NCBI RefSeq assembly: GCF_002245625.1
Contig: NZ_NOIG01000008.1
Coordinates: forward strand, 1 to 64,000
Direction: 5' to 3'
Length of the DNA stretch: 64,000 nt
Source: Acidovorax kalamii
Lineage (GTDB): Bacteria; Pseudomonadota; Gammaproteobacteria; Burkholderiales; Burkholderiaceae_C
Positions within the stretch are counted from its first letter, which is position 1. Each line of letters starts with the position of its first letter. The notes beneath the pieces were generated by a model that was not told where the DNA came from, made no database searches, and was given only the letters and a program-made list of their open reading frames with translations. Below, one piece after another: positions 27,959 to 36,289 of this stretch. The translations under genes and the position numbers were made by a program.

Positions 27959-28007
27959 CAGCGCCCCACGCGCAGCCCTCCCAGCCCCTCAGCCACACCG
28001 CACGCCC

Positions 28008-28904
28008 ATGCAGCTCAAGTGGCTGGAGGACTTCATCGTGCTGGCGCAGGAGCGCAGCTTCACCCGTGCCGCCGAGCTGCGGCACGTGACACACCCCGCC
28101 TTTGGCCGCCGCATCCGCGCGCTGGAGGCCTGGGCGGGCACGCCGCTGGTCGAGCGGGGCGGGGGGCCTGTCACCCTCACGCCTGCGGGGCAGAGTTTTC
28201 TGGACACCGCCGGGCAGATGGTGCGCAACCTCACGCAGTCGCACGAGGAGCTGCAGAGCCTGGCCGGACGCCAGGCCCGCACCGTGACACTGGCCACGGG
28301 CCGCACGCTGGCGCGCACCGTGGTGGCCGACTGGCTGGTGCGCCTGCAGCCCATCCTGCAGGGCGGCGAGCTGTGCATCCGCACGCGGGCACTGGCCGAC
28401 ACCGTGGCCATGCTGGAGCGCAGCGAGGCCGACTTCTCCCTCGTCTACCACCACCCCACACTCGCCGTGCGCCTGGATGCGCGCCAGTTCATGCATGTGA
28501 CCGTGGCCTCGGACCGGCTGGTGCCCGTGTCACGCGCCACCGCGCAGGGGCAGGCGCTGCACCGCTTCGGGCCCGACGCCACGCGCGTGCCCTACCTGGC
28601 CTACGCCCCGCAGCTGGCACTGGGCCGCCTGGTGGAAGACCACCTGGCCCAGAACCCGCACGCGCCCCGGCTACAGCGGGTGGTGGAATGCGACTCGGCC
28701 GACGCGCACTACGAATACGTGCAAAAAGGCCTGGGCGTGGCCTGGCTGCCCTGGTCCATGGTGCACGCCGACTGCCAGGCGCAGCGCATGGCGCTGGCAG
28801 GCGATGCGCGCATGGAGGTACGGTTTGACGTGCGCCTGTACCGCCCCAAACGCCGCCTGGGCCCGCTGGCCGAGGCGCTGTGGAAGGCACTGGCGCAGCG
28901 CTGA
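28008..28904 (+). CDS. LysR family transcriptional regulator
   Basis: The 298-residue product starts at ATG 28008 (MQLKWLEDFIVLAQERSFTR). The N-terminal winged helix-turn-helix (AAELRHVTHPAFGRRIRALE) is followed by a linker helix and a LysR substrate-binding domain to the end. It lies 150 bp upstream of the Bug solute-binding gene in the same direction rather than divergent from it. Control of the Bug-carboxypeptidase pair is a plausible inference. The effector is unknown. Confidence 0.9.
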   Translation: MQLKWLEDFIVLAQERSFTRAAELRHVTHPAFGRRIRALEAWAGTPLVERGGGPVTLTPAGQSFLDTAGQMVRNLTQSHEELQSLAGRQARTVTLATGRTLARTVVADWLVRLQPILQGGELCIRTRALADTVAMLERSEADFSLVYHHPTLAVRLDARQFMHVTVASDRLVPVSRATAQGQALHRFGPDATRVPYLAYAPQLALGRLVEDHLAQNPHAPRLQRVVECDSADAHYEYVQKGLGVAWLPWSMVHADCQAQRMALAGDARMEVRFDVRLYRPKRRLGPLAEALWKALAQR

Positions 28905-29054
28905 ACCTGGGCGGGTGCTCCCAGCCGGGCACAGGGTTTTCATCAGGGCACCGAACCGTATTGGCACTAACTGGTGCCACTTCAGCACCAGGCCAGCGGC
29001 TGGGGCTTCGCACAATCGGGCCACAACCCCCCGATCCACGACGAGGACCTCTCC

Positions 29055-30032
29055 ATGCAACCCACACTTCCCCTGCGCCGCGCGGCACTCCTGTGCGGCC
29101 TGGCGCTGCTCGGCGCCACCCCTGCACTGGCGCAGGACACCTACCCCAGCAAGCCCATCACCATCGTCGTGGGCTACCCGCCCGGCGGCAGCACCGACCT
29201 GACCGCCCGCACCGTGGCCACCGAGCTGGGCAACAAGCTCGGCGTGCCGGTGGTGATCGAGAACGTGGGCGGCGCGGGCGGTGCCATCGGGGCGCAGAAG
29301 GTGGCCAGCAGTGCACCCGATGGCTACACGCTGCTGGTGGGCGCCAGCAACGAGATCGCCATCAACAAGCTGGTGACCAAGAAGGTGAAGTACGACATCA
29401 AGGACTTCACCGCCATCGGCCTGATTGCCTCGCAGCCGCTGGTGCTGGTGGCGTCCACGGGCACGGGCGTGAAGACCCTGGCCGAGTTCACGCAGAAGGT
29501 GTCCAAGAACCCCGGCAAGTTCAGCTACGGCAGCTCGGGCGTGGGCACCTCGCTGCACCTGGCGGGCGAGATGGTCAAGGAGCAGGGCAAGCTGTTCATG
29601 ACGCACATCCCCTACCGGGGCGTGGCGCCGCTCACCAACGACCTAGTGGGCAACAACCTCGAATACGGCGTATTCGTGCTCTCCAGCGGCCTGCCGCACA
29701 TCAAGAGCGGCAAGGTGATCGCCCTGGGCACCACCGAGGCCAAGCGCTCGGCCGTGACCCCCGACATCCCCGCACTGGCCGAAACGCCGCAGTACAAGAA
29801 CGTGGACATCGGCACCTGGTTTGCGCTGATGGCGCCCGCCAACCTGCCCAAGCCCGTGTTCGACAAGCTCAAGAAAGCGCTGGCCGACAGCCTGCAGTCG
29901 CCCGACTTCAAGAAAAAGATGGAAGCCAGCGGCTCCACCGTGGCCGCCCCCACCGTGAACATCGACCAGTTCCTGGCGACCGAAGTGGCCAAGTACAAGA
30001 AGATTGTTGAATTCGCCAAGATCGAAGAATGA
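29055..30032 (+). CDS. Bug family tripartite tricarboxylate transporter solute-binding protein
   Basis: The 325-residue product has a signal peptide ending ATPALAQ and the Bug/TctC (PF03401) signatures: YPSKPITIVVGYPPGGSTD, GAGGAIGAQKVA, DGYTLLVG, and the C-terminal LPKPVFDKLKKALADSL. It is a periplasmic receptor that binds carboxylates or similar small acids. No TctA/TctB membrane partner is encoded nearby, which is common for the very numerous Bug proteins of Burkholderiales. It is coupled (ATGA) to a zinc carboxypeptidase-like gene, which hints that the ligand might be an N-acyl amino acid; that is inference. Confidence 0.92.
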   Translation: MQPTLPLRRAALLCGLALLGATPALAQDTYPSKPITIVVGYPPGGSTDLTARTVATELGNKLGVPVVIENVGGAGGAIGAQKVASSAPDGYTLLVGASNEIAINKLVTKKVKYDIKDFTAIGLIASQPLVLVASTGTGVKTLAEFTQKVSKNPGKFSYGSSGVGTSLHLAGEMVKEQGKLFMTHIPYRGVAPLTNDLVGNNLEYGVFVLSSGLPHIKSGKVIALGTTEAKRSAVTPDIPALAETPQYKNVDIGTWFALMAPANLPKPVFDKLKKALADSLQSPDFKKKMEASGSTVAAPTVNIDQFLATEVAKYKKIVEFAKIEE

Positions 30033-31039
30033 ACCCCACCGACCTCGCCCCCACCGCCGTGCCCCCCCTGGCGTTTGAACTGCCCGCCCCCGACATCAGC
30101 GCCTGGCGCGCGGGCAACACCGGCACCGAAGGCGTGTGGCATTTCGACTCGGGCCAACCCGGCCGCCACGTGATGATCAGCGCCCTGGTGCACGGCAACG
30201 AGCTGTGCGGCGCCTGGGCGCTCAAGGGTCTGCTCGACGCCGGTGTGCGCCCGCAGCAGGGCACGCTCACGCTGGCGTTCTGCAACCTTGACGCGTTCGA
30301 CCGTTTCGATCCGGCCAACCACGATGCCTCGCGCTTCACCGACGAAGACCTCAACCGCCAGTGGCTGGATGAGCGCATCGATGCCCTTGATACCAACGAA
30401 CGCCGCCGCGCCGCCGCGCTGCGCCCGTGGGTGACGCAGGCCGACTGGCTGCTCGACATCCACTCCATGCACGAGCCCTCGGCACCGCTGCTGCTCACCG
30501 GCATCCAGCCGCGCAACCGGGCGCTGGCGCGTGCCATGCGCTCGCCCGAACACATCGTGGTGGACGCGGGCCACAAGGATGGCGTGCGCATGCGCGACTA
30601 CGGCCGCTTTGGCCTGCCCGATGGAAACGGCGAAGGTGAGGGCGGCGACACCCGCTCGCTGCTCATCGAATGTGGCTTCCACGGCGACCCCGCCAGCCGC
30701 ACGGTGGCGCAGGACCAGTGTGTGCGTTTCCTCGAACAGTCCGGTGTGCTGGACGCTGGCACCCTCGCGCAGCAGCTGCCCGGCTGGCGCCAGCCCGACG
30801 CCCCCCGCCAATGGGCGCTGGAGGTGACCGGCCCCGTGGTCGCCACCAGCAGCGCCTTCCGCTTTGTGGCGCCCTATACGGGGCTGGAGCTGTTTGAGCA
30901 AGCTGGCACAGTGATCGGTGACAACGATGGGGTGCCGGTGGCCACGCCCTACGACGGGTGCGTGCTGGTCATGCCCTCAGTACGGCAGGCGCGCGCGGGC
31001 GTGACGGTGGTGCGGTTTGCGCGCCGCCAGGTGCTGTAG
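30029..31039 (+). CDS. Succinylglutamate desuccinylase/aspartoacylase family zinc hydrolase
   Basis: The 336-residue product belongs to the M14-like AstE/AspA superfamily. Zinc ligands are visible in HGNELCGAW (His55, Glu58) and DIHSMHE (His145), with the catalytic glutamate in IECGFHG (Glu214). A C-terminal beta domain (VTGPVVATSS, GTVIGDNDGVPVATPYDG) is usual for the family. Such enzymes hydrolyse N-acyl amino acids. It overlaps the Bug gene by four bases, so uptake and hydrolysis of one substrate are likely linked. The astE label is not justified because no ast genes are near. Confidence 0.85.
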   Translation: MNPTDLAPTAVPPLAFELPAPDISAWRAGNTGTEGVWHFDSGQPGRHVMISALVHGNELCGAWALKGLLDAGVRPQQGTLTLAFCNLDAFDRFDPANHDASRFTDEDLNRQWLDERIDALDTNERRRAAALRPWVTQADWLLDIHSMHEPSAPLLLTGIQPRNRALARAMRSPEHIVVDAGHKDGVRMRDYGRFGLPDGNGEGEGGDTRSLLIECGFHGDPASRTVAQDQCVRFLEQSGVLDAGTLAQQLPGWRQPDAPRQWALEVTGPVVATSSAFRFVAPYTGLELFEQAGTVIGDNDGVPVATPYDGCVLVMPSVRQARAGVTVVRFARRQVL

Positions 31040-31075
31040 ACCCGGCCCCAAGGCCTGTTCAAGGTGGCGCCTCGA

Positions 31076-31142
31076 ATGCTATTACATTGATAGCTTAAAA
31101 GACATGCCTATAGCGCGCAGAGGCTTGTTACATCTTCAAAAA
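31076..31142 (+). repeat. Dispersed TTGATAGCTA repeat, copy 5
   Basis: AATGCTATTACATTGATAGC, TTAAAAGACATGCCTATAGC, GCGCAGAGGCTTGTTACATC. It lies between the convergent stops at 31039 (+) and 31178 (-), in the sense of the plus-strand gene. The TTGATAGCTT and GCGCAGAGGC boxes are kept; the terminal T run is degenerate. Confidence 0.65.
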
Positions 31143-31177
31143 CTCGCCCTAACGCTGCCCCGGCGCTGCCATAGCGC

Positions 31178-31618
31178 TCACTGCGCGGCACGCGCCGCGT
31201 CGATGTGGGCCTTGACCCGCTGGGCCAGCGCGATGTCGCCCGGGGTGTCTGGGCTCCAGGCGTCCACCGGGCGGGGCAGTTCCTGCGCATCCACGGCGGT
31301 GTAGGCCACCACGCAGTGCGCCACATCCTCCAGTGGCGCGCCCTGCACGCCGCCGCTGCGCACCTCCACCGCCAGGCACATGCTGGAGTCGGAGGTGTAG
31401 GCCAGGCGCGCATGCACCTCCACCAGATCCCCTGGGCGAATGGGCCGCACAAAGTGGGCGCCGCCCACAAACTCGGTGACGCAAGCGCCCCGGGCCCAGG
31501 CGCTGGCACAGGCAAACCCGGCCTCGTCCACCCAGCGCAACACGGTGCCGCCCGCCACGCGGCCCGCCTGGGGCTGGGCGCCTTGCGGGGCCAGAAATCG
31601 GAGGGTGATGGACTGCAT
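31178..31618 (-). CDS. Acyl-CoA thioesterase, hotdog fold
   Basis: The 146-residue product has a hotdog-fold thioesterase pattern: the helix-containing segment GGTVLRWVDEAGFACASAWA, then VGGAHFVRPIRPGDLVEVHA and MCLAVEVRSGG. The order matches the YciA/acot type acyl-CoA thioesterases that hydrolyse acyl-CoA to free acid and CoA. Substrate chain length cannot be told. It is transcribed towards the Bug-carboxypeptidase genes and shares an upstream region with the chemoreceptor gene. Confidence 0.82.
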   Translation of the reverse strand: MQSITLRFLAPQGAQPQAGRVAGGTVLRWVDEAGFACASAWARGACVTEFVGGAHFVRPIRPGDLVEVHARLAYTSDSSMCLAVEVRSGGVQGAPLEDVAHCVVAYTAVDAQELPRPVDAWSPDTPGDIALAQRVKAHIDAARAAQ

Positions 31619-31708
31619 GCCGAAGCTCCCGAGGAAAGGGTGAACTGGAATTATTCCCCAGCCACCCGGGTGCGCGTGTACCGCCGTGAAGGCACGACAT
31701 GGTCGAAA

Positions 31709-31722
31709 TTGACTTGAGTCAA
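31709..31722. promoter_or_regulatory. FNR/FixK-like palindrome
   Basis: TTGACTTGAGTCAA is a perfect 5-4-5 palindrome (TTGAC-N4-GTCAA). It fits the general CRP/FNR-family pattern TTG-N8-CAA and differs from the FNR consensus by one symmetric base. It lies between the divergent thioesterase (90 bp) and chemoreceptor (150 bp) starts. Confidence 0.4.
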
Positions 31723-31873
31723 AACCCTACTGCCCGTAGAAACCTACATTGCGTTACACACCACGCGGCCTGAGATCCCGTTCCGACGAAGGCCGCACCC
31801 CGTCGGCGGGTGCCGACACCCCGCCCGCTGAGGGTTTCCTATTGCCGCACGGCCCGCCCGTGCGCCCATTGCC

Positions 31874-33856
31874 ATGTCACTTTTGCACCGGTTGAACCTG
31901 CTCGAAAAGTTCCTGATCCTGGGAACGCTGGGGCTCATGATGAGCGCCCTGCCCACCTACCTCACCGTCAGCGATTCGCTGCACGCTATCGGCCATGCGC
32001 GCCAGGAGGCACGCGGCGTGCCCCCCGTCCAGGCGCTCACCCGCCTGGTGCAGCACATGCAGGTGCACCGGGGCCTGTCGGTGGGCATGCTGGGGGGCGA
32101 TGAGACCCTGGCCGCGCGCCGACCTGCCGCACGCGACGCGGTGAACGCCGCGCTGTCCGATGTCACCGCCCGCTTTGCCGCCGCCCAGGTGCCCGCCGCC
32201 CAGATGGCCACCTGGACCCAGGCCCAGCAGACCTGGCGCACGCTGGAGCAGGCCGTGGGCGCGCGCAGCATCGAGCAGGCGCAGAGCACGGCGCAGCATA
32301 CGCAGCTGATTGCCAGCCTGCTGCAGCTGAACGAAGCCCTGGTGCACGCCTATGGCCTGCAGATCGACCCTGAGGCCGACACCCATGCGCTGATCCAGGC
32401 GTCTCTCGCCCAGGCGCCCATGCTGGGCGAAAAGCTGGGCATGCTGCGCGCCCAGGGCGCCAGCGCTTTGGGCAAACGCGAACTGACGCCCCAGGGCAAG
32501 GGCCAGCTGCTGGTGCTGCAGCAGCGCGTGGCCGAGCTGCAGGCCGACACCTTCCGCGGCCTGGACCGCGCCCTGCAGGGCAACCCCGACCTGCAGCGCG
32601 CGCTGGGCAGCAGCGTGCAGACGGTGCAGGGCCAGATCCAGCAGTCGCTGCAGATGGCTGAGCGCGACGTAATCAACGCCACCGAGCTGCAGCTCGCGTC
32701 CAAAGACTACTTCGACGCCTTCACCCGCACCATCGAGGCGCTGAACGCACTCAACAACCTGTCGATGGCGAGCCTGGACCAGGCGCTGCAGGCCCGCGTG
32801 TCCGACTTGCAACGTGGCCTGCTGTGGGTGGCGCTGGCCATGGTGCTCACGCTGTCGGCCACCAGCGCCATGGCCCTGGTGTTTGTGCGCTCCATGACCG
32901 GGCCGCTGTCGCAGGCCGTGGCGCTGTCGCGCGCCGTGGCGCAGGGCGACCTGAGCGGTGCGCCCATTGCCCATGGCACCAACGAAGTCGGCCAGCTGCT
33001 GCAGGCACTGCAGCAGATGCGCAGCCAGCTCACGCAGGTGGTGCGCCAGGTGCGCAGCGGGTCGGAGAGTGTGGCCACGGCCAGCGTGCAGATTGCACAG
33101 GGCAATACCGATCTGTCGGCCCGCACCGAAAGCCAGGCCAGTTCACTCGAAGAAACCGCTGCGTCGATGGAGCAGCTCAACGCCACCGTGCGCCAGAACG
33201 CCGACAGCGCCCAGCAGGCCAGCCAGCTCGCGGCCAGCGCCAGCACCGTGGCCACCCAGGGTGGCGAGGTGGTGGCGCAGGTGGTCCACACCATGCAGGG
33301 CATCAACGCCGCATCGCAGAAGATCTCGGACATCATCGGCGTGATCGACTCCATCGCCTTCCAGACCAACATCCTGGCGCTGAACGCAGCCGTGGAAGCG
33401 GCCCGCGCGGGCGAGCAGGGCCGGGGCTTTGCGGTGGTGGCCAGCGAAGTGCGCAGCCTGGCCGGGCGCAGTGCCGAGGCCGCGCGCGAGATCAAGGCCC
33501 TGATCAGCGCCAGCGTGGAGCGCGTGGAGCAGGGCACGGCCCTGGTGGACCGCGCCGGCAGCACCATGACCGAGGTGGTCGCGTCCATCCGCCGCGTGAC
33601 CGACATCGTGGGCGAGATCAGCGCAGCCAGCCACGAACAGTCCCTGGGTGTGGCCCAGGTGGGCGAGGCCGTGACGCAGATGGACCAGGTCACGCAGCAG
33701 AACGCCGCGCTGGTCGAGGAGATGGCCGCCGCCGCCAGCAGCCTGCAGAACCAGGCCCAGGACCTGGTGCAGGTGGTGTCGGTGTTCCGCCTGGGGGGCG
33801 ATGGCAGCCACAGCGGCAGCAGCGTTGGTAGCGCTGCAACGCTACGACTTCAATAG
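31874..33856 (+). CDS. Methyl-accepting chemotaxis protein
   Basis: The 660-residue receptor has a first transmembrane helix at about 13-31, a periplasmic helical region of about 280 residues, a second helix at about 316-338, then HAMP and a cytoplasmic signalling domain. The ligand region contains [16 protein letters not shown], which resembles the nitrate/nitrite-sensor (NIT) type RG-S-G-L motif. The signalling hairpin tip is intact ([20 protein letters not shown]), with [16 protein letters not shown] after it. No CheR/CheB-binding pentapeptide is present at the C-terminus: the last residues and the TAG stop run into dispersed repeat copy 6. It senses an unknown signal and drives CheA. Confidence 0.93.
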   Translation: MSLLHRLNLLEKFLILGTLGLMMSALPTYLTVSDSLHAIGHARQEARGVPPVQALTRLVQHMQVHRGLSVGMLGGDETLAARRPAARDAVNAALSDVTARFAAAQVPAAQMATWTQAQQTWRTLEQAVGARSIEQAQSTAQHTQLIASLLQLNEALVHAYGLQIDPEADTHALIQASLAQAPMLGEKLGMLRAQGASALGKRELTPQGKGQLLVLQQRVAELQADTFRGLDRALQGNPDLQRALGSSVQTVQGQIQQSLQMAERDVINATELQLASKDYFDAFTRTIEALNALNNLSMASLDQALQARVSDLQRGLLWVALAMVLTLSATSAMALVFVRSMTGPLSQAVALSRAVAQGDLSGAPIAHGTNEVGQLLQALQQMRSQLTQVVRQVRSGSESVATASVQIAQGNTDLSARTESQASSLEETAASMEQLNATVRQNADSAQQASQLAASASTVATQGGEVVAQVVHTMQGINAASQKISDIIGVIDSIAFQTNILALNAAVEAARAGEQGRGFAVVASEVRSLAGRSAEAAREIKALISASVERVEQGTALVDRAGSTMTEVVASIRRVTDIVGEISAASHEQSLGVAQVGEAVTQMDQVTQQNAALVEEMAAAASSLQNQAQDLVQVVSVFRLGGDGSHSGSSVGSAATLRLQ

Positions 33857-33906
33857 CTACCAAGGCATACTGGTCGCGCGCAAACGGCTATTTTTCTTGT
33901 AATTTT
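33841..33906 (+). repeat. Dispersed TTGATAGCTA repeat, copy 6, overlapping the MCP stop
   Basis: GCTACGACTTCAATAGCTAC, CAAGGCATACTGGTCGCGCG, CAAACGGCTATTTTTCTTG. The TAG of ATAGCTA is the MCP stop codon (33854-33856). The distal end reaches the stop of the convergent DUF779 gene at 33907. Confidence 0.75.
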
Positions 33907-34281
33907 TCAGGCCGCAGGCGGGGCGATGCCCAGCACATCCAGCTCCGCCGCCGTGAACACGCGCGAGCGGGTGTGGAAGGCCTTGCCCTCGGGCCCTTCG
34001 AGCGAGAACGTGCCGCCCGTGCCCTCGATCACATCAATGATGAGCTGCGTGTGCTTCCAGGTCTCGTACTGCGCGCGCCCGATGTAGAACGGGCAGCCGC
34101 CGATGTCACCCAGGTACACGTCGCCCGCGCCCATGGTGATCTCACCGGGCAGATAGCAATTGGCCGCGCTGTTGTCGCAGCAGCCGCCACTCTGGTGAAA
34201 CATGAGCGCAGGGCCATGCTTTTCTTGCAGAAAGGCCACCAGCTCCAGCGCGGCAGGGGTGGCGATGACTTTTTCGACCAT
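33907..34281 (-). CDS. DUF779 family protein
   Basis: The 124-residue cytosolic protein matches DUF779 (PF05610): MFHQSGGCCDNSAANCYLPG near the N-terminus, with a Cys-Cys pair and further Cys, and DVYLGDIGGCPFYIGRAQYE. The cysteines suggest metal or redox chemistry, but the function is not established. The family is almost always encoded next to an ExaC/AcoD-type aldehyde dehydrogenase, as here. A large palindrome lies in the 171-bp gap between the two genes. The stop touches dispersed repeat copy 6. Confidence 0.88.
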   Translation of the reverse strand: MVEKVIATPAALELVAFLQEKHGPALMFHQSGGCCDNSAANCYLPGEITMGAGDVYLGDIGGCPFYIGRAQYETWKHTQLIIDVIEGTGGTFSLEGPEGKAFHTRSRVFTAAELDVLGIAPPAA

Positions 34282-34361
34282 GGTTGTCTCCTTGTCTCGG
34301 CAAAAGGCAAAAAGGGGGTCTGCCGCCAGCCCCCTTTTGCCTTCCTATTTCCATCATCCCG

Positions 34362-34422
34362 CCCGTTCACGCTGAGCCTGTCGAAGCGCTGCGCAAGGCT
34401 TCGACAGGCTCAGCCCGAACGG
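34362..34422. repeat. REP-type palindrome (GCTGAGCCTGTCGAAGC)
   Basis: Arms 34363-34387 and 34398-34422 pair over 25 bases with two mismatches; each contains GCTGAGCCTGTCGAAGC or its complement; the loop is GCTGCGCAAG. The same palindrome type is a widely dispersed extragenic repeat in many Proteobacteria. It lies between the aldehyde dehydrogenase and DUF779 genes, where it could attenuate or process the shared transcript. Confidence 0.85.
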
Positions 34423-34452
34423 TTTGGGGCTGTCAACGTGCGCAGACCTGCA

Positions 34453-35976
34453 TCAGAAGAATCCGAGCTTGTTTTCCGAATACGAAACCAGCAGATTTTT
34501 CGTTTGCTGGTAGTGGTCCAGCATCATCTTGTGCGTCTCGCGCCCAATGCCCGACTCCTTGTAACCACCGAACGCTGCGTGCGCAGGGTACGCGTGATAG
34601 CAGTTGGTCCACACCCGCCCGGCCTTGATCGCGCGGCCCATGCGGTAGGCCACATTGCCGTTGCGGCTCCACACACCCGCGCCCAGGCCGTACAGCGTGT
34701 CGTTGGCAATCGCCAGCGCTTCGGCCTCGTCCTTGAAGGTGGTCACGGCCAGCACAGGGCCGAAGATTTCTTCCTGGAAGATGCGCATCTTGTTGTGGCC
34801 CTTGAACAGCGTGGGCTGCACGTAGTAGCCGCCTTCCAGGTCGCCGCCCAGGTGGGCCTGGCCGCCGCCGGCCAGCACTTCCGCGCCTTCCTGCTTGCCC
34901 AGGTCGAGGTAGCTCAGGATCTTGGTGAGCTGCTCCTTGCTGGCCTGCGCGCCCATCATGCTGTCGGTATCCAGCGGGTTCTGGTGCTTGATGGCGGCCA
35001 CACGCTTCAAGACACGTTCCATGAATTTGTCGTAGATCGATTCTTGAATCAGTGCGCGGCTGGGGCAGGTGCAGACCTCGCCCTGGTTGAATGCAAACAG
35101 CACCAGGCCTTCAATCGCCTTGTCCAGGAAGGCGTCGTCCTTGTCCATCACGTCGGCAAAGAAGATGTTGGGGCTTTTGCCGCCCAGCTCCAGCGTGGCG
35201 GGGATCAGGTTGTTGGCAGCCGCCTGCGCGATCACGCGGCCCGTGCTGGTGGAGCCGGTGAAGGCAATCTTGGCGATGCGCTTGCTCTGCGCCAGCGGCA
35301 TGCCCGCCTCGCGGCCAAAGCCGTTGACGATGTTCAGCACGCCGGGCGGCAGCAGGTCGGCAATCAGCTCCACCAGGATGAGGATGGAAATCGGCGTGGA
35401 CTCTGCAGGCTTGAGCACCACGCAGTTGCCCGCACCCAGCGCGGGTGCCAGCTTCCAGGCGGCCATCAGGATGGGGAAGTTCCACGGAATGATCTGGCCC
35501 ACCACGCCCAGCGGCTCCTGGATGTGGTACGCCATGGTGTTCTCGTCGATCTCGCTGATGCCGCCTTCCTGCGCGCGCAGGCAGCCCGCGAAGTAGCGGA
35601 AATGGTCCACGGTGAGCGGGATGTCGGCGTTCAGCGTCTCGCGGATGGCCTTGCCGTTGTCCACGGTCTCGGCGTAGGCCAGGCGCTCCAGGTTTTCTTC
35701 GATGCGGTTGGCGATCTTGAGCAGGATGTTGGCGCGCGTGGCCGCATCCGTCTTGCCCCAGCTGTCGGAGGCTGCGTGGGCGGCGTCCAGGGCCAGTTCG
35801 ATGTCTTCAGCGGTAGAGCGCGCGGCCTGGGTGTAGACCTTGCCGCTCACGGGTGTGATGACATCAAAGTACTGGCCCTTGACGGGGGGTACGAATTTGC
35901 CGCCGATGAAGTTGTCGTACCGGGGCTTGTAGGTGATCTTGGCGCCAGCGGCGCCGGGGGCTGCGTAAACGGTCAT
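34453..35976 (-). CDS. NAD-dependent acetaldehyde/aldehyde dehydrogenase, ExaC/AcoD type
   Basis: The 507-residue product oxidises acetaldehyde or similar aldehydes to acids with NAD. It starts at ATG 35976, with AGGAG nine bases upstream. Landmarks: [20 protein letters not shown], the cofactor loop [22 protein letters not shown] with the general-base glutamate, and the catalytic cysteine in [16 protein letters not shown] near residue 300. The C-terminal [14 protein letters not shown] is typical. It is followed by the usual DUF779 partner and faces a sigma-54 activator of the AcoR family. A near-consensus sigma-54 promoter lies about 70 bp upstream (36048-36062). Confidence 0.93.
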   Translation of the reverse strand: MTVYAAPGAAGAKITYKPRYDNFIGGKFVPPVKGQYFDVITPVSGKVYTQAARSTAEDIELALDAAHAASDSWGKTDAATRANILLKIANRIEENLERLAYAETVDNGKAIRETLNADIPLTVDHFRYFAGCLRAQEGGISEIDENTMAYHIQEPLGVVGQIIPWNFPILMAAWKLAPALGAGNCVVLKPAESTPISILILVELIADLLPPGVLNIVNGFGREAGMPLAQSKRIAKIAFTGSTSTGRVIAQAAANNLIPATLELGGKSPNIFFADVMDKDDAFLDKAIEGLVLFAFNQGEVCTCPSRALIQESIYDKFMERVLKRVAAIKHQNPLDTDSMMGAQASKEQLTKILSYLDLGKQEGAEVLAGGGQAHLGGDLEGGYYVQPTLFKGHNKMRIFQEEIFGPVLAVTTFKDEAEALAIANDTLYGLGAGVWSRNGNVAYRMGRAIKAGRVWTNCYHAYPAHAAFGGYKESGIGRETHKMMLDHYQQTKNLLVSYSENKLGFF

Positions 35977-36047
35977 GGTGTTGTCTCCTGCGATGGTTGT
36001 GTGCATCGGGCGGACTCGGTGGAGCCTGTCCGATGGCAACCCCTTAC

Positions 36048-36062
36048 TCAAAACACATGCCA
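36048..36062 (-). promoter_or_regulatory. Probable sigma-54 promoter of the aldehyde dehydrogenase gene
   Basis: On the minus strand: TGGCATG, four bases, TTGA. The -24 box and the spacing match the consensus TGGCACG-N4-TTGC; the -12 element has A in place of C. The start codon is 72 bp downstream. Confidence 0.55.
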
Positions 36063-36185
36063 GCAGGCCACGGCGCGCGAGGTGTTGATTTCATTGGATT
36101 TTTTCGGTGGGCCAGGGCGTACACCTGTTGCAGCCACCCGCATCGCAGTGTGCCGGGCCGCGACACCTGTCACGAAATGGAACAG

Positions 36186-36201
36186 TTGGCACACCGCTTG
36201 C
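36186..36201 (+). promoter_or_regulatory. Sigma-54 promoter reading into the activator gene
   Basis: TTGGCACACCGCTTGC fits TGGCAC-R-N4-TTGC exactly. It lies 88 bp before the GTG start of the sigma-54 activator and points towards it, so the activator may be controlled by RpoN and possibly by itself. Confidence 0.65.
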
Positions 36202-36289
36202 GCCCACACCCTTGCCCCGCGCCGACGAGCCCGCCATACTGGCCCACACACCACAAGCGGGCCGCCCTGAGCCCGCACGGAGACAAAGC

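Noticed and set aside
31723-31873. A sigma-28 flagellar promoter for the chemoreceptor
   Set aside because: I found no TAAA-N15-GCCGATAA-like pair with correct spacing.
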